Source of the DNA: Agrocybe praecox
Taxonomy: Eukaryota; Basidiomycota; Agaricomycetes; Agaricales; Agrocybaceae
DNA: 64,000 bases
Direction of reading: 5' to 3'
Assembly (NCBI GenBank): GCA_964017145.1
Contig: OZ024846.1
Span: forward strand, 3,658,001 to 3,722,000
Shown: in pieces, positions 1 through 11,284 of the stretch
Layout of the letters: every line of letters starts with the position of its first letter
Position numbering within the stretch: position 1 is the stretch's first letter
Translations under genes and position numbers: made by a program
The notes under the pieces: model-generated
Told to the model about the DNA's origin: nothing
Databases searched by the model: none
What the model saw: the letters and a program-made list of their open reading frames with translations, nothing else

Positions 1-835
1 TTGTGTACCCCGAGATGGGCATTGAACATGATGATATAGAGAAAGGTGTGACAATTATCATATCAGTGGTGCGTTTTTCCATCAAATGATCATGTGTTTC
101 TCACCGTTCGCGAATCGCAACTCATGGCAGGCTGGTGACATTCTCATTGATTGGCGTAGCTCCATTGGGAGCACAGCCATGGTTCACGTTGAAAATTTCT
201 TTAACACGAATAAATACGACACCGAAGACATCAAAGAGTTTTCAAAATGGGCTCTGACTGCATTTAATTTCATATATGCAGAGCCTGAGGGACAGCCGGT
301 GAGTATACTATTCCGAACCTATTATCATATAATTACTGACCATGTGTATATTCGTCAGGGAGAAAGGCGAGGATTCAGGTCAGAGTTAATTCTTGACCTA
401 TTCGCTTTTCATATAGCTAAGAAAACACGAAATTCGCCACGGTCATACGGACATCCGATTGGCGCACTGGGTCTCTGTACAGCAGCTGTGAGTCTTTTAT
501 ACCAATTGACGATGTTTGAGATTGTATTGAATATTTTTGTACAGCTCGAACGAGCTCTAACCCTATGGGGAACAGGTGCAGACCCAACGACCTTGAAAAA
601 ACCGGACGGGCGCAAAAAACCAGTCCCACCTTTTGGCGCAGAGTGGGGGCCACGAGCTCATGCTTGGACATTGTTGGCCAAGAAGCTTGGAGACGAAGAT
701 TGGGAGGAAATACTGGAAGAAGTGAATGTGCGATTGACGGCACAAGGCATCAAAACCGAATCCCTCATGCCAGGTGGCACAACCGGAGACGATATGAACG
801 AGTCCCCTGATCCCCGTACCATGATTGATATATAG
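1..835 (+). CDS. DUF6532-like protein, 3' part of gene (5' end outside window)
   Basis: The gene enters from the left edge. Proposed exons are 1-47, 131-298, 359-487 and 545-835, ending at a TAG. Two introns (299-358, 60 nt; 488-544, 57 nt) have GTGAGT donors and CAG acceptors and lengths divisible by three, so an ORF search reads straight through them; removing them brings together GLCTAA and LERALTLWGTG. The first intron (48-130) is less certain. The spliced product ends with a helical pattern (frame of LILDLFAFHI, then GALGLCTAALERALTLWGTG) followed by a Trp-rich tail. This resembles the C-terminal half of DUF6532 proteins, which are abundant in agaricomycetes and have no known biochemical role. 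The assignment is from memory of the family pattern, not a search. No partner or regulation can be inferred. Confidence 0.5.
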
Positions 836-1769
836 ATTTAAAAATTTTAACTACTACGATACTACAAAATTAATATGTATCCTTGCCAATGTCTACAAAA
901 TTTTCCAAGTTCTTAGCTGTCGGCCATTTCAAATGTAATTGGCGTGATTTGGTGTTGTTGGCATCACTCTAGAATCCGACATCTTTTTTTGGGCAAGTCA
1001 AATAAATTGGCGTGTTCGACACACTTGACAGTAATTGGCGTGCTCGTAGACCTTGGTCAAGCACGCCTACGAACCTGTCATCTTACTGATGAAATGTATC
1101 GACCATCACCATCACCGCCATCCCTTTCACTGTCATTGACAAACACCTCTTCATCTAGATCCACAACGCGCTCTCGATAATATCATTGCCTCTACCTGTC
1201 CTTTCCTTCCCTTGTTCTTCAGCCGCTCAAGCTTCTACGCTCACTTTGGACGTGGACGCTGATGTCGGCGTACTGATTGGAATGTCAGACTTCCGTTCCT
1301 CTTTGCGCCACCACTTACTCTCACTTGCTTTTCGCCAAAACTACCGTCACCCCAAACGCAAACGCAAACGCGACAATTACTATCATGAACGGCCGTGATT
1401 TCGTCATCCTGGTCTCCATACATCAATAATCCATATTCAACAGAAGAAAAATACATTAATTCTTCTTGTTTCACATTACGGTCCTCCCTCCTCCCTCATC
1501 TCTTCTCCCTTCCGACATCTCCATTAAAGTTATCTTAATCCTCAGCTGTCCCCAGAGGCTTGATTCTATCAACGGCGACTGGCACAGACCCCTCGAGAGA
1601 AACTCCCCTACCCGAATCTATTCGCATTGAAGACATGATGCTCCTGGTTGGCGCTCATCGTTCCTCGCGAGTCCTTTGGTGCAGCTAACCTGTTTTTGTT
1701 TGTCGTCCCGTCGCTGAGGCTCGCCGAGCGTGGAAAACTACATGAAGGCTCATTGTACTGAACAATTGC
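836..1769. other. intergenic, no gene recognised
   Basis: No credible coding signal. The ten-mer AATTGGCGTG occurs three times (937-946, 1005-1014, 1033-1042). From about 1190 the DNA is pyrimidine-rich and resembles blocks that recur in the later spacers, for example around 3395-3545, 27715-27800 and 42460-42530, with runs of ACGCAAACGC-like sequence. I could not assign that block. Confidence 0.4.
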
Positions 1770-1880
1770 GCTGGGGAGATGGCTTGGGCTCGGTCGGTTT
1801 ATTGGGTGACTTGGGCCAACGCTTGAGTTGAGGAAGGGTAGTGAGGTTGGGAAGGTCGGGTTGAGGAGATGGGTGCTTAA
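1770..1880 (+). pseudogene. amino-acid permease relic, C-terminal scrap
   Basis: The stretch reads as a degraded version of the permease C-terminal exon seen intact at 10937-11284: a Trp-Ala-x-x-Val-Tyr-Trp-Val segment followed by the Glu-x-Gly-Lys-Val-x-Leu-Arg-Arg tail, here interrupted by stops. It is alone, without neighbouring permease exons in order. It is assigned only through the better copy, so it is low confidence. Confidence 0.35.
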
Positions 1881-2317
1881 ATATTTGAGTAGCGTGCGTA
1901 ATCTTCTGGCGACCATATATTCATTCATTCATCAACACACCGATGGTCTTCCTCTTCCCTGCCGCTTCTTATCCTTGCCCGCCTCTCGTCAACACCATTA
2001 TCACCACCACCACTACAAACGCGAACAAGACTTCCACTATTATCACCTCCACGAACGCAAATATCACGAACATCGGTTTTCCTCGTCCTCGTCTCCATAC
2101 TCCGCACACATACATTCAAAAATGTACTGCACCTCGTCCCTTTCCTTGGAAGGTACCATCCAACATGTTTTCTCCTCAGGCTTTCTTCCAATTTTCTTCT
2201 TTTGTTTCGTTCTATTAGCACGTTATCCTCACTCCAGTTCACGATGAGCGTTCTTTTTATTCAGTGTGCAACCCTCCTCATTCATAGGACGCGATGCGAT
2301 GTACTTATTTGGATCGG

Positions 2318-2437
2318 TGCTGATAAATTTAGATATCCAAGTCCGACAGCTTCGATACGACTCCGATAGGGGCCGGCACAGAATCGGCTATAGGAATTTA
2401 TCTATATTTGGCTGATAGGGGGTTTACTTTGTGCGTC
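2318..2437. repeat. dispersed ~110-bp spacer motif, copy 1
   Basis: Starts with GCTGATAAATTTAGATATC, continues with CTCCGATAGGGGCCGGCAC and a TTTATCTATATTTGG core, and ends in AGGGGGTTTACTTT. The same ordered blocks recur at 13208-13330, 17848-17950, 24852-24945 and 47995-48080, with fragments at 31915-31941, 32938-32960 and 41669-41700. It does not read through as protein in all copies. Directly after this copy, near 2458-2490, lies a short run of AACGTTCAACGTT repeats. Confidence 0.6.
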
Positions 2438-2689
2438 CACGCCTCCCTTGCGTTTCCAACGTTCAACGTTCAACGTTGCAACATTCAATTATCTCCCATG
2501 AATCTAGCTATGCGCATGTGTCCTCGTCGAGGCGGACCTATATCTCACCAAACTGGCGTTCGATTTATGCATACTTCCGAAATTTAGCACTAATGTGAGT
2601 TAGTTATGTTTTTGTTTTTTTTTCGTTCCACATCCTTTTTTCGCTTCTCAATTTCACGTTCCTCCATCCTTTCTTTGAGGCCGAATTGC

Positions 2690-3110
2690 TGATAAAATTT
2701 GGGCATATAGTCTATCTGGGTTTAGATCTGCCTGTTAAATATCAACTATGCGCTCTCCAAAGTGAGAAACCCGAACACATCGTCTGCACGGCTATCGCCC
2801 TTGTCAATGTGTTGTAGCTCAGTGAATTTTGCTCATGACTTTGGTACGTCTTCTTTCATTTCCTGCATTTGAATTAGAATCAATGCGTTTTGCACGGATA
2901 GGCACGAAGACGGAAGAAATTCTGGGTGGTTGGACGGTGTTTCGGTTGGGGGCTTTTATTGGGTTGCGTGGGCAAAGGAGCTTAGGGAGTGAGCATATGG
3001 GACCTCCTTTGCATCTTCGGTTGATCCCTGGGTGCCCCGCTTCTTTTCCTCTCCAGGATCCCCGAACCACGCTCAACAATCTCGTTCATTCAAATCTGCA
3101 ACTTCGATGA
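2690..3110 (+). pseudogene. amino-acid permease relic plus associated spacer block
   Basis: After a CATATAG acceptor-like site the sequence reads NYALSKVRNP in one frame, the counterpart of the permease helix start NYALxEVKNP seen better at 4340-4400 and 49395-49440. Downstream the frame is lost. The block to 3110, with a run resembling VFRLGAFIGLRGQRSLGSEH, recurs at 27360-27600 and 42040-42250 in about the same order, so it was copied together with this scrap. I do not recognise the second part as a protein. Confidence 0.4.
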
Positions 3111-4014
3111 CACCCTCAGGGTCCTCGTCGCTTACTCTCGCCTGCAGCCGCGCACTTCCTCGTCGTCATCGTCATCCTCCTCCCCCAAACAATACACCGG
3201 TCCTCCTCTCACTTTTCTTTTTTTTCCCTCTCAATCATTATCATCTCCATCATCCTATTTCGCTTTCCGATTCTATCTCTTCTCCCATGTGGCTCTCCAT
3301 CAAACACATCCCCCACCACTTTTCGTTTTCCTCCTCGTCTGGATCCACAACCCAGCCTCCACGATCTGATCTAGCACCTGCTGCTCGCCAAACTCTCTGT
3401 CGCCATCACCCCAAACCCAAGCCCATATATGAACACAACGACTGGTGTCACTAACGCCGGGCTTTCGTCGTCGTCGTCTACATCCTCATCTTGTCGATAA
3501 CCCATACTCAAAAGAAAAACTATTTTTACTCCGTGTTTAGGTCCTCCCCTCCCCTCCGCTTGTTGAAAGTTCTACCCATATCTCTGAAAGGCCACTTTGG
3601 CATTTGCCCGCTCCGCGCTCATTTTTCGCTCCCACTTCCCCTGCACTGTCCTCATACGATGCTAAACCCGTAGAATCGTCTTTTTATTTATCAGTTTCGT
3701 TTCGTTTCGTTTCGTTTCGTTTCTTTCCGTCCTTCTTTGTATCAAGTGCCTCCCTTCGTTTCATTTTCATCCTACGCATCTCCTTGCTAAACACACTACT
3801 TATTATACGCAGGTCTTTCCTTTCCTTCTTTCGTCGGCCCCTCTATTCCCGCCATCATCGTGTACACGTTTAACGCGCCGGTGGTCTTTTTCTTCCCACT
3901 TACGTCTGCTTTACGTTGAAGAGTGAGGTCCTCTTCGAACTCTATCGTTGCCGTTCCACACCTCATTAACCCGTTGTTCTTTCCCTTCTTTCCCTCAACA
4001 ATCAAACAGATCGT
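3111..4014. other. pyrimidine-rich spacer with TTTCG microsatellite
   Basis: No gene supported. The plus strand is strongly C/T-rich. A (TTTCG)n run of about five units lies at 3695-3721. Long Ser/Pro/Phe/His-rich ORFs here are expected from composition alone. Confidence 0.5.
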
Positions 4015-4765
4015 CAACGAACGGAAAATCCCTCGCGCACGCCACCTCTCTCACACACAAATCCACGGGTGCGCATTCACACCACACAGGGGAGAAGGAT
4101 GTTCAAGTCAAACAGGTGTACATAGACGGCGACGGCGACGAACGATACGCAGTAGTTGGAGGACTTGGTCGAGGGATGCGAAAGGGAATTTTAGAGGGGC
4201 GTTTGAGGGTACTAGGGGGGTGCAAGTTCGTTTTATTTGTGTTTGTATAATGTCGGTGCTCATATCCTCCTTTTGTCGTCTTTGTGTCAACGTTTGCTGA
4301 TAAAAAGCATGCATATAGGTCATCTGGTCATATATTGACTTCCCAAATGTCGACTATGCGCTTTCTGAAGTGAAGAACCCAAAGCGTACGGTTCGTATTG
4401 CGACTCTGCTGTCTATTGCAGTCGTTACTGTGTTGTATCTTTCGGCGAATATCGCTTACTTTGGTGGTACGTCCTTTACGATAACATTAAGTGAATTGTA
4501 TATTTATGTTGTGGTAATATGTGGGTGCGACAAAGGAAGACATCGCAGGCAGTGGACGATTAGTACTTAGTCGCTGCTCTGCTGTTCAGGAACGTGTGTG
4601 GCCCCAAGGCGGAGAGAGCGCCAAGTGTATTCGTTGGGCTGTGTACGTTAGGAGATGTGTTGAGTGTCGTGCGTCTCTCCCATCCCCCTTCTCCCGAGTC
4701 CCATTTAACACCCCCCCCCTCTGCAGGTCTTCTCGCAAGGCAGGGTCAACCTAGGATGCGGAGGC
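4015..4765 (+). pseudogene. MUP1-like amino-acid permease relic A
   Basis: Three ordered pieces of an APC-superfamily permease of the fungal high-affinity methionine permease (MUP1) type. At 4040-4150 is the hydrophilic N-terminus with GEKDVQVKQVYIDGDGDERY. After a gap, 4320-4468 carries a membrane exon with DYALSEVKNPKRTVRI and then VVTVLYLSANIAYFG ending at a GTACGT donor. At 4520-4765 come KEDIAGSGRLV, then in a shifted frame ALLF-RNVCGPKAERAPSVF and LGDVLSVV, a GTGCGT donor, a C-rich CAG acceptor and VFSQGRVN. Known family order matches. The first transmembrane core is missing and frames shift, so it cannot encode a transporter. Retained splice sites show it arose by DNA duplication rather than from mRNA. 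Confidence 0.75.
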
Positions 4766-5300
4766 ATTCTCCCCATGTCCATGTTAATATAATGCTTCGG
4801 ACGTTGGACATGTAGAATCAGACGTGAGATTCGAAGCCCACCTCTACACTGCGAACAGAATGTAAACAATTAGTTGTTGATTGCGCTGATCCACCACCCG
4901 CTCCCGCTTATGTTCGTTTTCTGTGGTTTACGCGACCTGCGTAAGTCTCGTAAATCCTCCGACAATGTGTTTCATAATAACATAATCGTTCATTGTGTTG
5001 CGTGCGATTGATATACGTGGTCACGAGCTACGAATGAGCCCGAGGAAGAAAGACTACTGTGAAACCCAGATAGATTGAGGAAGCGCTATGTTAATACGAT
5101 GGATCACCACGGTGCCACTGGCTGTCGCTGAGAGCAGAGGCTATGTATGGCCGTTTTTGCAGTTGATAGTTACATGATCTGTTTTTCTAATTTGAACTGG
5201 TTTACGCTTGAGGACGAAATTTGAGAGTCTAACACTTCATTATTGCTCACACATTTTATTTCTTAGATAGGTTATATTTGTACAATACATCGAAAGACAA
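4766..5300. other. intergenic between permease relic A and NACHT gene 1
   Basis: I see no gene, no RNA and no clear repeat here. It includes the 3' flank of NACHT gene 1. Confidence 0.5.
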
Positions 5301-7839
5301 TTATTTGCTATAACCTTCCCCTAGTGTTCCATCATCCCGGAAGCGCTCCAAATATTCCTTCATCGATTGGCGTACAAGGGTGGTTCTTTGTGGAAAGATA
5401 CGAGTTCCTTCCTCGATAAGAAAGGTTTCTTGTTTACAGTGTTGGATGAGGGATTCAGACTTTCCGGATCGGGGAAGGAAGAAAATCATATACCCTAGAC
5501 ACAAAAAGAATGCCTCTAATACGGTCGGAGACCCACCAAAATACTCAGAAGCCTGACGGCCCCAATTTGAGACCTCCATTGCCCATATTCCTTTTTCGAA
5601 GTTCAGCGCACCATCCATATCAGACTCGTCCAAGACTGGCTCCTCTAGTGTCCAATCCAACAGTTGAATTTGTTCAATGACAAATAATGCCGATGTTGTG
5701 TATTGGTCGGCTCCTAACGCGTATCTCCCAGATCTATCGGCATTCTGTAGGAATCCAATAAGCTGATTTCGGTATGGCGATGTTAACTGAAAATATTCAT
5801 GTTCAATTTGAGCGTATCGTCTGTTAACTTGGTAGGCTCCGGGTCGAAGCGGTGTACGTCCCATATATCAGTGCGGCAATGCTCTGCAGAATCACTGCCG
5901 TCATATACCCCCGGGATCAAAATGTCTTTGCCAGCGTGGCATACAAAGCATAGCAACACGATAAAATAGTTGTCTTCGTAGTACCGAGGCATCTGGCTGA
6001 GAAATATCCTGTCAAGGGCTTGTTGTTGTTGTCTCTCTATTAAGATCCATTGGTCATAAAGATTTGCCTAGTATACCAATTAGAGATGCACGAACGGTGA
6101 AGTAAATATAAATCAATACCATTCGATTTAGGAAGGCAAACAGCTGGAAAAATATGACTTCACCCGGTTCAGGATCGTCCTCGTAGATCACAGCATTAAA
6201 CATGTCTTCCAGGGGAAATGAGGAGACAAGTTTCATGAGCTCAGCAGAGTTGCTACACTCAAGAGAATGATCTCGAAAAAATGTCCAAATGGATACAAAT
6301 GTAGAAGACATATTGTCACTCAGACCTACAATGAGGCATTCATGAAAAGTATAGTCATACAATAGATGTAAAATACTCACATGCAGTTAGATAACAAAAG
6401 ATATTGGCGATGTGTTTATCCCGGTAGCTTTGGAATGGAATAAAATATTCTTTCGAGCGTTGGGGATCCTTCAGGAAGTCGTGAAGTGATGTATGCAAAA
6501 TCCTTAGCCTACTGGTGTTGGCTGCTGGATCGCACTCAACCAGAACAAGGGCAGCGAGGTCACAGAACAATATTTCAAGCTCTGTGGACTCAAGTGAAAG
6601 GAATTGGCAAATATTGCCACCTCTGTATACATTGTAGGAGTATACGCTGAGTGCATATAACACCCTATCTTTGTCATTTGCCGATGAAAGGATCAATGTG
6701 TAAAGTGCATCCAGCTGTGTAAAGGGCAAGTCGCCCCAGGCTGGACGAAGGTTCATTATAACTTCCAGCCGGTGGTGAGGCTGATGCCGGATAGACTGTA
6801 TGTAGCGGATGACTGTTGCTGCATAAATGAATTGTCCGGAGGATTTGATGACAATGGACTCCATATCACTAGGGGTTGGCCATGACATGGGGATCTGGGA
6901 TTTAAAAGGATGGGTAAACTTGATGTCGTTGAAATTATCCTTAAGGAATGTACGAATATCTTCGTCTGGGTTGAAGCTGTCATCCAGATATAATCGGAAG
7001 AATACACCATCCATTGGCTTTGAATCGAAGGTTGTTTTGATATCGTGCTCTGGGCGGCTAGCGACAAGGAAGATTACAGGAAGTTCGTATTGGCGGATCA
7101 CATTACGGAGCATCATCAAGATCTGCTTCTGGGTATCGCGATTCCCGCATTCATCCAACCCATCAATGACAATAAGCCGGCGGCATCCTTCATCCAAGGT
7201 ATCCAGTGGTTCGTAGAAATGACGAAGCGGTTGGAAAATCAGCCTGTCGAATTGATGATCCAGGCTTCGTGTGAAGATAAGAGGATCGTTATCGATGGCG
7301 GTTCTGATGAATAGCTGTGTACTTGGAATAGAAAAGAATATTTGGTACGCCAGAGTTGCAATGAGAGATCTGGCATGATTCCTTGTTGGATCCGAATGAA
7401 AGAAAAAGAAGCTTGCAATAACGAGGCCTTCGACAAGGCATAGCTCGATAATGGTTTGTGCAATAGCAGATTTTCCTGCGCCTGCAGCTCCAGTAAGCCA
7501 GATGATGTAGCGATACCATGTTTCCCAATCTGTGCGGTGCATCCAATCCATGATTTTCCTTAGGACGGCAACACGTGTATTTGGGTGACATCTTGGAGGG
7601 TCGAAACGAGCCCCAGAATTGTGGAACGCAGTGTGGGCAACATTTTCTGTTAATATTTCCAATGCATCTAGAAGGGAATAATTGACTTATTACCGAATTT
7701 ATTACTGCATTCATAACGCACCCTTGCGAACTTCACCTCCGACTGGACGCTGGATGTTGAAGGTCCCTCCAAATACTCCCACATTTTGACCGTATATCAT
7801 AGAGTGAGGATAGGAGCTAGAACTTGCCTCATACGCCAT
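5301..7839 (-). CDS. NACHT-domain NTPase (NLR-like) 1, most divergent copy
   Basis: Proposed exons (minus strand): 7839-7722, 7667-6381, 6325-6120, 6067-5858, 5786-5301, giving 768 aa. Residues 1-39 (exon 1) carry NVGVFGGTFNI, the N-terminal GG-x-F motif of this family. The NACHT domain has Walker A GAAGAGKS at about 99-106, Walker B as VIDGLDECG and a sensor-like VASRPEH. The C-terminal region keeps PRYYED, LLCFVCHAG, FLQNADRSGRYALG, LGYMIFFLPRSG and LVRQSMKEYLERF. Known STAND/NACHT NTPases are nucleotide-driven oligomerising switches; in fungi many act or are suspected to act in non-self recognition and cell death. No WD40, TPR or ankyrin repeats are visible. Unlike its five paralogues it needs a fifth exon: intron 5787-5857 (GTACAC...TTTTCAG) restores the frame, though it skips residues aligned in the others. 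A frameshift there is the alternative. The start was chosen by alignment with paralogues. Confidence 0.8.
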
Positions 7840-9159
7840 TGAGGAGGGGAAGCAGGAAAGACAGAACGAGCAATCAAGGGAGAAACACGGTACTTAAAGG
7901 GCTGTCCAAGTTATATTTACTTTGTACAGCCATTCCGTGTCATGTGTAATCTGGGTCCGTAACATTTACGTACATATTTGTCTAACATCATTATGCTTAC
8001 ATTCCTACACATCCGTCAAGGTTACTCACGAGGCAACATGAATTCAATGAATCCTCGAATTTTATGGTCGTAGATATTTATTTAATGAAAGACAGGGAAG
8101 AAAAGAATGGATGTGAACGATAAGCTAAGCAGGTTTTACCACATATTTCTATGAGTTAGTTGCACCGTCAATCGGACTGATAGTTGCTACGCAGTACAAA
8201 TACATAGATCTCTGACCTTTGATACGTCGAACAAAGCCAAAATTAGGAGGGTTATTATAAAACAATCACGAGGCGACGTGTCCGAAGAGCAGAATACAAG
8301 GTGACTGATAAAATGGCTGTGCTATGTTCCTGTCGTGTTTATATATGGACTGGGACCCATCTACACTGAGAAGAATTTATACGGCGTGATATGTACACAA
8401 ATATTGAGTGCCGAGTGCCGAAGCGCCTAGTTCTAGTGCTCAACGCGACGCGTCATGCATCACGTGCGCTGTGACTCACAGAAAATGTTATGCGCTGGGC
8501 CGCTGGCAAGGTCGAGAATCTTTCTTAATCCTTTCCACTAGGGTCTACCACTAAAACGCAGAAATGACACATGAACATACTTCCATCGAAACGTAAATGG
8601 TTTCTTCGAGAAAGATGTCGCTTCGTTTACCTTGGATGCGGAGAAAATTGGATAGGATGAACAACGGGCTATAGGCGGTGGTGTTACTGTGTATCAGTAT
8701 ATATTCGGGAAACCGTTGGAGCTCGCGGTTCTTGCTATTTTAATTTTTCTGTGCTCCATTATTCGTCACAGGTTTGTGCCCGCTTTTCCCCCTCGTCTCC
8801 GAAGGACCAATCTGACATTTGCTCGCTCGCTTTTCTTTTTTTGCTCTGCCTTTTAGCCTCATATGAATCTGATTGTTGTTTTTCGGCTTGCTTACTTAGC
8901 TTCACTTTTTCTATCTTTCTATCCTTCTTTGTATATCATGTACGTATCTTTGTTTCATTTTTATCCAACATATCTTTACTAAATGCACTACTTATACGCA
9001 GGTCCTCCCTCCCTCGCTTCCCTTCATTGGCCCAATCTCATCGGATACACCTTAACGTGCCGAAGGTCTTTTTTCTCGCTTCTCTTCTTTGTACTCTTCA
9101 AATTCATCGTCGCCTTTCGACCCCTTAGGCCTCTTTCCTTGACCCGCTGCTCTTTCCCT
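7840..9159. other. spacer upstream of NACHT gene 1
   Basis: Contains the presumed promoter of NACHT gene 1, without a TATA box as clear as in genes 2, 3, 4 and 6. No gene recognised. From about 8750 the plus strand becomes pyrimidine-rich, as before the other permease relics. Confidence 0.45.
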
Positions 9160-10440
9160 CCCTTCCCTCAACAATCAAACAAACTCCCTAACGAACCAAA
9201 AATCCATCGCTCACGCCATCTCGCTCGCTCAAAATCATCCGTACTCCCATTCACATGATTGACCGAAGAAGGAGAGAAGGACGTTCGAGCTAAGCAAGTG
9301 CACGCAGGTGACGATGGCGACAAACTACGCAGGCGGAGAACACGCAGACGACTACGACGCGGAGGTCGTAAGTGCAGACGGCGATGACGAGGGTGTGTGG
9401 GCTCCAGAGAGGGGACAGGTTGGGTGTTTCTTTTGGTGATTCTTCTCGATTTTTTTTGTGGTTCTAGATGGACGGGACGGGATAGGACGGAAGCCGGCGA
9501 GGACGACCTTGTCAATGGTGGCTGTCCGAAACGTCGTTGCTTGTCGCTTTCTTTTTTTCTTCTTTTTTATTATAGCATATATCTCGAAAGCAAAAAGAAC
9601 GCACCAATGCTATGACGAAAATCCTGGCTCTCGTCATCCTCGTCTTAATATATCGGGCATCCACTCGAAGAAGAAAAAATACCTGCATAATTATCTTTAT
9701 TTTGCGTTACGGTCTTATCTCCCGCTTCTCGCCCTCTCGTCTGGCATCTGGCATCATGCGGATGGAGATGACGAATGTTAATGAGGACGTACGCCCGGGA
9801 GGAGGCAGGTTTAGTGCGTCGTTTGATTGGATAATTGGCACTGGGTGAGTTTTCCTCGCTTTTTTCGTGGTTTTCGTGCGTTGGTTTTGGATGGAAGTCG
9901 GCAAGGACGTTGGATGCCCTCGGTGGTCCGCGGTGTTTGACGTTCTCATCGTCGTCAGCTCCAATCATGACGTCGTCCATCTGCGTCCCACTCGTTGCCC
10001 TCGGATGATGCTAACCAGCTTCGTCCTTCAGTGTATTCCTCACCCCAAGTTCGTGTCGCTGTATGTACTCCTCCTCCTCTCCTCTCCTCTCCTCTCCTTC
10101 CTACCCACTAACCCTCTTTTCAACCAGCTTTATGTGGCTCATCGGCGCCATAGTCGCCTCAGCAGGCATGCAAGTCTACATCGTCTAGGGCACCACTCTC
10201 TCCCGATACGGAGAGAAGAACCACCTCTTCCGCTGCCCCGCTTCCTCGTCTCGTGCATGTTCAGTTGCAAACGCTAAACTCCTCGCTTGTGCAGCTGGAA
10301 ACTCGTCAATATTTGGTGAATACATCCTCGTCGCTGCCCAGGTCGAGCCAATACGATGGACCTTCCGTCTCGTGGGCTTCGCGTGGGTGGCGTTCGCGAT
10401 GCTCCTGGATGGGAAGCGCGTCCGGTGAGTGTTCTTTCCT
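9160..10440 (+). pseudogene. MUP1-like amino-acid permease relic B1
   Basis: Begins with the hydrophilic N-terminus: EKDVRAKQV near 9275, then in another frame ADDYDAEVVSADGDDEG near 9345-9395. SASFDWIIGTG at about 9810-9848 ends in GTGAGT, which is the start of helix 1 (family DRIIGTG) at an intron. The second membrane exon begins after an accepted CAG near 10030, and FMWLIGAIVASAGMQVYIV then meets a TAG at about 10186. After a frameshift, FGEYILVAAQVEPIRWTFR, LVGFAWVAFAMLLDGKRV and a GTGAGT donor follow at about 10310-10430. The intron after IIGTG holds a block around GATGCCCTCGGTGGTCCG that is conserved in the other relics. In-frame stop plus shifts make it nonfunctional. Confidence 0.75.
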
Positions 10441-10504
10441 TTCCTTCTTTCCTTTTCGTCGTTCTTTCCTCCCCTTTATTTCTCTACGTTTCCTAATAAC
10501 ACCC

Positions 10505-11284
10505 ACGCATATAGGTCGACGCGGAGGTCGTAGGTGAGGATGGCAATGACGAGGATGTGTTCACTCCGGACAGGAGGCAAATTGGGCTGTGTTTGCTTTG
10601 GTGAGTTTTCTTCTTGAAATTTTGCGTGGTATTAGATTGATGGCATGGCATTAGATAGGATGGAAGCCGGCGAGGATGAGCTTGTCAGTAGTGGCAGATA
10701 GTATCCACTCATGGCGCCATCCATCTCTTTCTGGAACGTCATTGCGTGTCACTTTGGTTTGTTTCCCGAACGCAAACAAGAACATACGAATACTATCACG
10801 AAAATCCTGGATTTTTCCATCATCGTCCTCCCCATAGATTTCCAATCTGAATTGTCATTATTTTACGTTTCGGACCTCTCCCGCTTCTCTCTCTTGTCCC
10901 ATCTCGCATCACCATCGAACATCTTCCCCGCTCACAGGTCCTAGTGTCAGCGTCACCAATGATCTGCCCCAGTCTCTTCAAAAGAAACCGCTCTACCTGG
11001 AACTATTCTATTCGCACCCTCCTTTCCTCGCAATTCTCGTCGCCGCGCCATCTCTCATTGCGAAGATTGCATTTTTGCTCGTCGTCCCGTTGTTGAGACC
11101 ACCGAAAGGCAAAAAACTGAATAAAAATGTGCTGTATTGGACTCATGCAAGGCGGTGTTTGGGTTGGGCAGTATATTGGGTGATTTGTGCGACGTTGGGC
11201 CTCCGCGTTGGGACGTACCAATTTGGGATGGATAGTGAGGCTGGAAAGGTCAGGTTGAGGAGACCGGTGTCTGCGCGTACGTGA
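10505..11284 (+). pseudogene. MUP1-like amino-acid permease relic B2 with an intact C-terminal exon
   Basis: At 10512-10570 a second N-terminal acidic piece reads DAEVVGEDGNDEDVFTPDRR, so two permease copies lay in tandem here. From 10937 (after CTCACAG) to the TGA at 11284 there is one uninterrupted frame of about 115 codons: GPSVSVTNDL, ELFYSHPPFLAILVAAPSL, FLLVVPLLRPP, LYWTHA, GWAVYWVICATLGLRVGTYQ. It matches the expected order of the last two helices and cytoplasmic tail in this permease family (NPPF, PLIPP, YW, VYWxxWAK). The middle of the gene is missing, so I call it a relic although this exon is still open. Confidence 0.6.

Noticed and set aside
1828..2247. Plus-strand ORF with a His-rich stretch (QHHYHHHHYKREQDF)
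   Set aside because: The same DNA at 35585-35700 and 40800-40890 does not keep the frame; it belongs to a repeated spacer block of unknown origin.
9645..9980. Minus-strand ORFs opposite permease relic B1
   Set aside because: They are shadows of the conserved permease intron and N-terminal exon; the same shadow appears at 18498-18912.
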